A stretch of DNA of 9,772 bases from Bacteroidales bacterium (lineage in GTDB: Bacteria > Bacteroidota > Bacteroidia > Bacteroidales > P3), in contig JABUUQ010000005.1 of assembly GCA_021443125.1 (NCBI GenBank), forward strand, positions 1 to 9,772. The letters are read 5' to 3'. Below the pieces are notes generated by a model. That model saw only the letters and a list, made by a program, of their open reading frames with translations. It did no database searches and was not told where the DNA came from. The translations under genes and the position numbers were made by a program. Shown here in pieces: positions 1 through 9,200 of this stretch (position 1 is its first letter; the number at the start of each line of letters is the position of its first letter).

Positions 1-2
1 TA

Positions 3-296
3 AGTAAAGTACAAGCAGAAAAAGAAGAAATAAAGAAAAAGATTCTTGAAAATGAAAAACTTATAAAAGAATATAATTCGGATTTTGTGGAACTCGTAAG
101 AAAGGGAGATTTTTATTCTAAGCCCTTGATGCCAAGTACACAAGTTTTTTTCAGTTATCAGTATTTAGATAATGGAAAAATGAAAGATGTAACAGATAAG
201 GAATTTGCAAAAACTATTGATGCAGTTAATAAATATTATGGAACATCAAATGGCAGCAGTTTACTGGAATCAAAAGATAAAGTGATAGCTGGAAAT
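3..296 (+). other. Autotransporter-associated N-terminal domain (coiled-coil-prone)
   Basis: Residues 1-34 are rich in Lys and Glu with hydrophobics at helical spacing, for example KILENEKLIKEY (residues 13-24), which suggests an amphipathic helix or coiled coil. It is followed by ELVRKGDFYSKP (30-41) and the aromatic stretch QVFFSYQY (47-54). This helix, then L-x-x-x-G-D-x-x-x-K-P, then an aromatic strand resembles the domain found just after the signal peptide of many large fusobacterial autotransporters (called fuso_auto_Nterm in NCBIfam, from memory). Its role is not established here; it sits before the passenger and may stay periplasmic or act in folding or export. The signal peptide and perhaps some tens of residues lie off the left edge. 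Domain family is fairly sure; boundaries are approximate. Confidence 0.75.
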
Positions 297-3200
297 GGAA
301 TAGTAGTTGATAATGAAGTCTTTAGAGAGAATGTAGAAGTGGGAGCCAATATAAAACCTATTGCCCCAGTATTACCAACTATTAATCCAAATGTGTCAGT
401 AAATGTATCTGTACCTGTAGTAAATTTAGGAGCGTTGCCAGGAACAGTAAGTCCAACAATACCAACAATAACACCCATTACAGCACCTGTAGTTCCAATA
501 CCGTCAACACCAAATGGAGTGAATGTATCTGTTGCAACCCCAGGGGCTGTTGATAAGATAACAGTAACAGTACCAACAATGATAGCACCAACAGCACCAA
601 CAATAAATATAAGCCCAGTAACTGTTAATATATCATTAAATGTAAAAACACCTGGTTCTATAACTTCTCCAACTCCTAAAGAACCAGACAGAGTTTTAAA
701 TATAGTAGACCCAGATGCAAGTCCATTTTCAGATTTTTCATGGGCATGGATGAGTGGTAATAATTCAGTAGCTAACACTAATTCATCAGGTTCCAGTGAG
801 TACTCATTAGGAGATAATATTAATGTTACAGGGGGAACATTTTGGTCAGGAGTTAAAACTGATGGAACAATAGCTAATACAGCAGGATATACAGGGGCTA
901 CACAAGAGCCATATAATGGCCAGACTGCTTCAAACTTTGATGGAAGTAGAACTTATGATAAAAGACACTTAAGTATAATTAATTCATATAATGGAAGATG
1001 GACTGGAAGGACGGGAAATAAGATAACTGGAGGAACTTTCTATGTAGCAGGTGATGTTAATGGAATATCATATAGCCCATATGCTACAGGAACAGAAGCA
1101 TTTCATTTAGTTGCTGATGTTCATTTGGAAAATGTAACTGCTAATCTATATGGTAAAGCTGCCTTTATAAATGCTGAAGCTTTTAGAGGTGGGCAAACTA
1201 CAATGAAAAATGTAACAATCAATGTATTAAGAGATGAAAATACAGTTTTTCATTTGAAAGGAAGTAGTCCAGGTCAAGAAGATACAAGTTTTGGAGGAAG
1301 TCAATTTGCTACAAAATTTGCTGGAAATGCGAATATAACTATTGATACTAAGAAAAATAGCGTTTATGCAGTAAGAAATTTTGCTGGTGGATTAAAAATA
1401 GAAAATACAGGAAAGATTTTATTCAATGGTGCTTCTAATATAGGAGTTTCATTTCTTACATGGGTTCCTGATAAATCTAAGTACATAGGAAAGTCAGGTG
1501 CAGGTACATTAGGAGAAGAATCAGTAGAAGCTTATATTCCTTATGTTAAACTAGCTTCTAACACACCAATGGAGATGTATGGAGATGAAAATGTTGGAAT
1601 CTTTTTTAACAAAAAAATATCAGAATATGATGTAGGAATTCATCAGGGATATTTTGATCTATATTTTAATATTGGAACAAAGTTAAGCTCATCTGGTGGA
1701 GCTATACAAATAACTGGAGGGCAGCTTGAAAAAGATGGATATACAGCTGCAACTGTTGATGGAAATGTTGGGGTCTATGCTATCTCTGGACAAAGAAATG
1801 GAGTAGATGTTACTCAATTAGCATCTCAGTCATATTTTACAAATGATCCTATTCATAATTTAATAATGGATAATTTTGATATAAAATTTGGAAAATATTC
1901 TAAAAATGGATTTATGTTTCTTGCTAAAAATGGAACTGTTATAGACATACAAGGAATAAAAACTACTTCTTTTTCTGATGGAATAAATGGAACAAATACA
2001 GCAGAAGCTGATACAGGAATGGGAACTATTATTGCCTTTGCAGAAGGAAAATGGACAACTGCAGGAACATCATTAGTTGGAAATGGTTTAGAAGGAAAAC
2101 CTACTGAAATAATAGTAGACAAAAATCTTAATATGATGAGCAAAGAGGGGATAGCATTTTTTGCAAAAGATGGGGGACTAATCACTGTAAAAAAAGGTGC
2201 TGAGGGATATGGATATAGTTCTATAATAGGTTATGCAGATAATGGAACAGTAAATATCAATGCAGATATAAAAGCTATAGATGGTGGAGTAGCTACTGAA
2301 AATAAAAAGTATAATAATATTGGAGGATATGCTATTGCAAATGGAACTATTACAGTAACAGGAAATGCTGAAATAAATGGATTGGGAGCTTTTACAAATG
2401 GAGCAAATGCCAAGGTTTATTTAAAAGGGACAGGAAATGTAATAAAAACGGGTGTCAGTGGTGGACTTGCAAGTCTTAAAGGAGGATATGTTGAATTTGG
2501 TGGAGGAATTATTGAACATAAGGATATTACACCAGGGGATCATAATCAGAAACTTCCTTTTTTTGCTGATGATATCTCAAAGATAAATTTTACAGGAGCA
2601 ACTACGATAACAATGTATAATGGAGCGGTATTTTCTGGAGATACTAATGATTATGCTGGGACAGTAGGAACTTTGGCTAAATACAATGGAATGGGAAATG
2701 TTACAATAAGTTTACAAGCAAATGGAATTAATCTAGGTGTATTTAAAAATCAAAATATAATATGGAATGGAGAAGCGGGATATCTAGGGCATTTGGCAAC
2801 TATTCCTAAAGTTGCGGCTATTCAAGAAAATGGGCATTGGTATAATAGTTATCTTGAAGGTGGAACAATGGCAATAAATCAAAATATAGATTTAGATGCT
2901 AAGTCTGTCGGAACTACAAAAGGTGGAGATGCCTTTAATGACATTGGAATGGAAAGAGAACAAATAACTATTAATTCTGGTGTTAAAATAACTTCCATTA
3001 GTGGTAATGGACTGGTACTTGGATCAAATATAACAGCTAATACTAACGGAAAAAATAATGATTCAGGATATATAAATAATGGTGAAATAAAAATAAGTGG
3101 AGGAAACCAAGCAGGAGTATATGTAAGTTATGGACATATAAAAAATAATAGTCTTATAGAAACTGATGGTGGAAGCGGAACTGTAGGAGTAAATGGAAGT

Positions 3201-6200
3201 AAAATAGAAAATACAAATACAGGAAAGATTAATATTGGAACTGATGTTACTGCAAATGGAGTAGGAATAGTTGGATTGGCAACAAAAATAAAAGCAGATG
3301 GAACTCCAGACACGCCAGAATCTTATGGAACAGATGGTGGAGATACAACTACTAAAGTTTTAGAAATTTCTAACAAAGGAGCTATAACTGTAAATGGAAT
3401 TTCAGGAATAGGTATTTATGCTGAAAATAATGTAGCTTCTGCAGGGAAAGAGAGGGCTTTTGTTGAAAATATAGGAAGTATAACAGTTGGAGATTCTGAA
3501 ACTTCTGCAGTAGCTATAGGTATGTATGGAAAGAAAACTACAATCTCAAATACAGGAACAATTTCAGTAGGAGCTGGAGGAGTAGCTATCTATGCTGAAA
3601 ATAATAGTAATATAACAGACCTTGGAACTTTAAAACTTGGTTCTGATGCTATAGGGATTATGGCTGATGGAACTTCTACTATTACAGCTACTAATGTTAC
3701 GCTTGAAAGTAATACTGGAACAGATACTGATGGGAAAACTGCTGTTTACTATAAAGGTTCAACAAGTGGAACTAATGATAAAAGTATAAGTTTAAATATA
3801 GATGCTGAAAATTTCAATAAGGGAACTGCTGTATATGCAGAAAATATGAATCTTACTTCTTCAGGAGCATTGAAGGTGGGAACATCTGGAGTTGGAATAT
3901 TTATTAAGGGTACTGCAGCAAATACAGGAAAAAATACTGGATCTATTGAGTTAGGAACAAAAGAAGGAGCAGTAGGTATGTATACTAAAACTTCTACTAT
4001 TTCTAACGAAAGCAATATTAAAGTAGGTCATTCTTCACAAATAGGAATGTATGCTGAAGGAACAGACAGTAAAGTTTTTAATACAGGAAATATTAATCTA
4101 TCAACAGATAATACTAAAGGTATCTATGTAAAATCTGGTGCAACAACTGAAATCAGCGGAGAGAAAATAACTTTTGCTGGAAAATCAAGTATAGGTGTTT
4201 TTGCAGAAGATGGTGCAAAAGTAAAACTTACTGAAAATCTGAATTTTGCAAATGATAATGCTAATAAAAATATCTATATTTATGGTAAGAATGGTTCTTC
4301 TGTAACATTAAATACAGGAAAATCAGTAGCTGTTAATGGAATAACTTCTAATCTTTCTGGAGAAAAAACTGTTGGAATATATCTTGAAAACGATAGAACT
4401 GCTAATAATTTCAGTGGTTCTGATGGAACTTTAAATGTCCTAAATGAAGCAGTTGGTATCTATTCTAAAGGAAATAATATTTTAAATGTAAATATATCAG
4501 CTGAAGGGAAAAATACTACAGGAATATTTATTGATGGGCCATCAACTCTTACAGGAATTGTAACGGCTAAAGGAACTGCAAGTACAGCAGGAACAACTGG
4601 AACAGGAGCAATTGGAGTATATGGAAGTGGAGGAGCTGTAACAATAGGTACAGGAGGACTCACTCTTAATATGAACTCTGGAAAGGGAACTGGAATGTAC
4701 CTTACAGACGGTGCCTTTGCAACTGGAGAAAAAATAATTGTAAATAATACAGCTGCAAATGAAAATAACATAGGACTGTACTACAGTAAAGGAAATACTT
4801 CTGGAATTGTAAATAATGAAGTAGATATTAAACTTCAAGGCAGCAGCAGTATTGGAATATACGCAGCTGACAGCATTAATCTTGGTAATGAAAAAAATAT
4901 TGAATCAGCTGGAATGGAAAATATAGCTTCATTTGTAGGAGGAAGCTCAACTTTGACTTCAGGCGGAAATATAACTATGTCTGGAACTGATAATATTGGT
5001 ATCTATACTGGTTCAGGAGTCGGAAAGAATACTGGAATCATTAATATTACTGGAGCAGCAGGTACATCAGCAGGAATGGTTGCTAATACAGCTGCTGATA
5101 TTGCTTCTATTGAAAACTCTGGAGATATAAAAGCCGGAACTAATCTTGGAATGTATATTGCAGGAACTGGAACAAGCTCAGGGAAAAATACTGGTAATAT
5201 AACTGTTACTGGAAATGGAACTGGAGTATATGTTGATGGTGCAAACAACAGTTTTAATGGAACTGGAGGAACTATCACATCAGAAAAAGTTGGAATTTAT
5301 TTAAAAAATACAACTGCTGGAAAAATAACTACTGGAAATTTAACAATAGCACAAGGAGGAGTAGGAGTATTTGGAGAAAATTCTGTAGTTGACTTCTCAG
5401 TGGATACATCTTCTTCTACTGAAGCAATAGGGGTTGTAGCTAAAGGAACATCGCTAATTTCAGGAAATATTATTACTGGAGAAGGTTCAGTTGGTGTTTA
5501 TGCTGTTGATAATAGTGTTGTATTTAATGGAGCTAATATCATTACTGGAGCAAATACTACTGGCGCTATACCAAAAACATCTGTAGGTGTCCTTTTAAAA
5601 GCTGCTGGGACTTATACAATGGATAATGTTAGTGTTAATGCTAAAAATGGTGTTGGGATATATCTTGAAGATTCAACACAAGCAAAGACTTTAACATATA
5701 GTGGAAGTGTAACTACTGAAAATGGAATAGGTATATATGTAACAGGTGGAAATACTATTACAACAGAAACAGCTGCTATTAATATCAATGGAGGAACAGG
5801 AGTATATATTAATGGTGGTACAGCTAATCTTGGTACTACATCTAATACTCTGGCAATAAACTTCCTAGAGAACGGTGGAATAGGAATATACAATAAAGGC
5901 GGAGTACTTAATCTTGGAAGTAATATAACTGTCACAGGAGCAGGTTCTCTTGCAGCTACTTTAAATGGTAGTCTAAATTCAGCTGGGAACATTACTGTTG
6001 GTGATGGGGGAGCTGGACTTTATGGAACATATGATTCTGACACAACAACGACTCAAGAAGTTGCATCTTTTGGAACTATTACAGCTCAAAATGGTGGAAT
6101 AGGTCTTGCAGCAACAAAAGGAGCAACAACTCCTACTGGAACAGTAACAGTAAAAAATACTGGAACAATTAATGTAGCTGGAAAATCAAATGCTACTAAC

Positions 6201-9200
6201 TCTCCTTCTGTTGCAATATATACAGATATAGCAAATATAGAAAATACAGGAAATATAAATGTAGGAGATAATGGAATAGGTATATATTCTAAATATAATG
6301 GTGTAACTACATCTATCAAAAATGATAATATGACTATTACAGGAAATGATGCAATAGGAATATATATCAATGGTGCTACAAATGGCATTACTGCAAATAA
6401 TATAACATCTATTGAGGCAGGTAATACAGGAGTACTTCTTGAGGGAGTAACATCGATTTCAAATATAAATGTAGGAACTGTTGCTTTAGGTAATGCAAGT
6501 GTTGGAGTAATGGCAACAGCTAATACAATTTCTACAATTGAAGGAACTATTAGTGTAGGTAAATCAAGTGATTCTAAGAGTGCAATAGGAATAGCAGCAA
6601 ATGCTGGTTCTAATATAACTTTAGCAGGAACTGCATCGATCACAACTGGAGAAAAAGGAATAGGAGTATATGCTGAGGGAGCTGGCACTATTATTGATGT
6701 TCAAGATGCTTCTATAATCAATGTAGGAAATAATGGAATATATCTATATTCTAAAGATGCTGCACTAAGTTTCAGTGGAAATATTACAGCTAACAACCAA
6801 ATAGGAATAGTAGCTGAGGGTGGAACAGTAATTACTGCTGGGCCAGCAAGTATTACAGCTCAAAATGGTGGAATAGGGGCATATATAAAAAATGCTGTAC
6901 CTACTTTGACTTCAGCAGCAATAACAGTAAAAGATGGTTCTTCAAGCAATCATTCTATTGGAATTTACTATCAAAATACAGCTTCAGTAGGAACAATTCC
7001 AGCAATTACTCAAATAGGAAACAAAACTATAGGAGTTGTACTGGATAATTCAGCTGGAAATACTCCTGTAAGTGGAATAAACCTTACTAATGCAAATGAA
7101 CAGGTAGGGGTAATGGCAAAAAATAGTTCTACACTTACAGTAGCAGGGGGTATAAGTATTTCTGGAGGAAACAACAATGTTGGGGTATACGGAACTGATA
7201 ACGGTACAGTTACACTTAATGGAAATATGATTGTAGCTGCACCTGCCGTTATAGATTCAACTAATCCAATGAAGTATTCATCAGTTGGAGTATTCTTGAA
7301 AAATAGTGGATATACAGGAAATGGAGATATTTCTATTGGAAACTATAGTATTGGAATCTATGGAAAAGAATTAAATGGTAAATCTATTTCACATACTGGA
7401 ACTACTATGGCAGTAGGAAATCACGGAGTTGGAATCTATGGAACTGGTACTGGAGCAGAAAAAATAACACTAGCAATGACTTCCGGTATAACACTTGGAA
7501 AAGATAATTCTATTGGAGTATTTGCTGATGGAATGAATTCAACAGTAACTGGGAACATAGCTATTGGGACTAATACAAGTATAGGTATAGCAAGTAAAGG
7601 AACAGGAAATGTTGACTATACTGGAGATATGACTATTGCAGATAAAGTTGATACAGGTTCAGTGGGAATATATAAGCTTGATGGTGCTGGAACAATTGCA
7701 ACATCAGCTGGAAACTGGAATGTTGGAAATAGCGGTTATGGAATTTATGTAAAACAAACAACAGGAAAAGAAGCAGAAATCTATAATAGCGCTAATATGG
7801 CACTTGGAATGTCAGCTGTAGGTATTTATTCAGAAGGAAAAAATAAAGTACTTAATACTGGAAACATAGAAGTAGGAGAAACTGACATAAAAGGAGATCA
7901 TAATAAAATATCTGCTCATCTAAACTCAGTAGGTATATATGCTGCTGGAGGAAGTGAAGTGGAAAATGCTGTTGGAGCTACAATTAAAGTACATCATGAT
8001 CATTCTGTAGGGGTATATGTTGATGGAGCAAATACAAGCTTTAAAAACTATGGAACAATAGATGTAGATTATGCTGGAGTAGGGGTCATTGTTAGAAATG
8101 GAGCAATAGCAGTGAATGAGGTAGGAGCAAATATAATACTTGGAAGCAATACCGTTGCAGGATGTAATGCAGTTACAGTAGGAATGTCAGCATCAGGAAC
8201 AGGAAGTAAAATAGTTAACAATGGGACAATAACAATTAACGCAGGTGTGGGAATGAATATTAATGAATTTGCAACTGTAGTTAATACAGGTACATTAAAT
8301 GTTAATAATGGTGTTGGTATAGAAGGAACTGGAACTGTAATTAATACAGGAACTATGAATGTAGTCCCTGGTGCAGTTGGAGAAAATGCAGGTGAGCGTC
8401 CTACTGCTAGTGTAGGAGCTGTTGTAATAAAACCAGATGGAACAATATATATAAATGATCAGTATACAGCTATTGGTGGAACTTTTGAAACTGCTGGAGA
8501 TATTGTAGTAAATGGAGCACATGTAGATATTACAACAGGAACACCTATGTTTAATGCAAACAGTGTATCTGGAGAAGTAAAAATACTTTCAAACTTTGCA
8601 TCAACAGGAAATGGTATTTCATATAAAATAGAGAATTTTGTAAATACGGCAATAGGAACAATAACAGGAAATAAGCTTACTCCTGTTACATCACCATTGT
8701 TTGTAGCTAAAGTAACAAATTCAGGAGATCTTGTTATAGCTAAAAGACCATATGCTGATTTGACAATAGGAGATCAGTTTGATGCATTAGATAAAGGTTT
8801 AGATAACATTCTTGTCAATAGTGGAGGAAGTGGAAAAGATGCTGAAATACTAAAAGGTTTGAATGAATATTTAGATGGACTTCCTTCAGATAAATTTGAA
8901 ACAGAAACAGCTAGAACTTTAGCAGAAACAAGAGGGGATATCTATTCGACTATTCAAGGAAGAATGCAGGATATCAACAGAGCTTTTGACAACTCTTTCT
9001 ATGAGCTTGAATCATCATACAATCTGACTAAAGACAGCAGTAAATACAGTGTTATATATACTGATGGAAACTACAAGGATCCAACTTTAGGAATAGACGA
9101 CTATGATTACAAGGTAATGGGACTTCTATACATGAAGGAAAAAGAAGGAACAGAATATGGAAGTAAATATGGATATACATTAGGATTTGCCGGGTCTAAG

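Larger units (their letters stand above)
3000..8393 (+). repeat. Array of about 65 degenerate beta-helix coils with a G-[IV]-[YF] turn
   Basis: From residue 1000 to 2797 a degenerate unit recurs about every 27 residues. The unit reads roughly [IV]-G-[IV]-[YF]-x(3-5)-G/N-x-[ST]-x-[IV]-x-N-T-G-x-[IL]-x-[VI]-G. Clear examples are IGIYAENN, IGMYGKKTTISNTG, VGIYSKG, TGVYVDGAN, IGIYINGATNG, VGVMAKNSS and VGVYGTDNG. I counted about 65 by eye, with Tyr sometimes replaced by Phe, Met, Val or Ala. Asn and Gly at turns with alternating Ile/Val fit coils of a parallel beta-helix with Asn stacking. The units are diverged at DNA level, so this is an old structural repeat and not a recent tandem expansion. 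The result would be a long, thin surface fibre. Start and end are set where the motif becomes dense and where it stops. Confidence 0.88.

Noticed and set aside
129..131. First in-frame ATG in the window as the start codon
   Set aside because: The upstream 42 codons are open and encode the charged helix of the N-terminal domain. No signal peptide follows this Met, which an autotransporter must have.
236..778. A 180-codon open frame on the minus strand opposite the Pro-rich linker
   Set aside because: It is the mirror of the continuous + frame. Its Gly/Thr/Val-rich translation comes from reading Pro, Thr and Asn codons backwards. There is no recognisable domain, and the + strand carries a full protein here.
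1853..6688. Several 60-200 codon minus-strand frames rich in Pro, Val, Phe and Ile, notably 5612-5992 and 6086-6688
   Set aside because: They arise because the + strand uses Gly (GGA), Asn, Thr and Ile codons repetitively, which leaves stops rare in one antisense frame. Their composition is monotonous and follows the repeat period. None looks like a real protein.
3000..8393. CRISPR array or non-coding tandem repeat
   Set aside because: The periodicity is at protein level in a continuous frame. The DNA units are diverged and of varying length, unlike identical CRISPR repeats with unique spacers.
8931..8939. RGD triplet as an integrin-binding motif
   Set aside because: It lies in the helical linker before the barrel, expected inside the pore and not on the surface.
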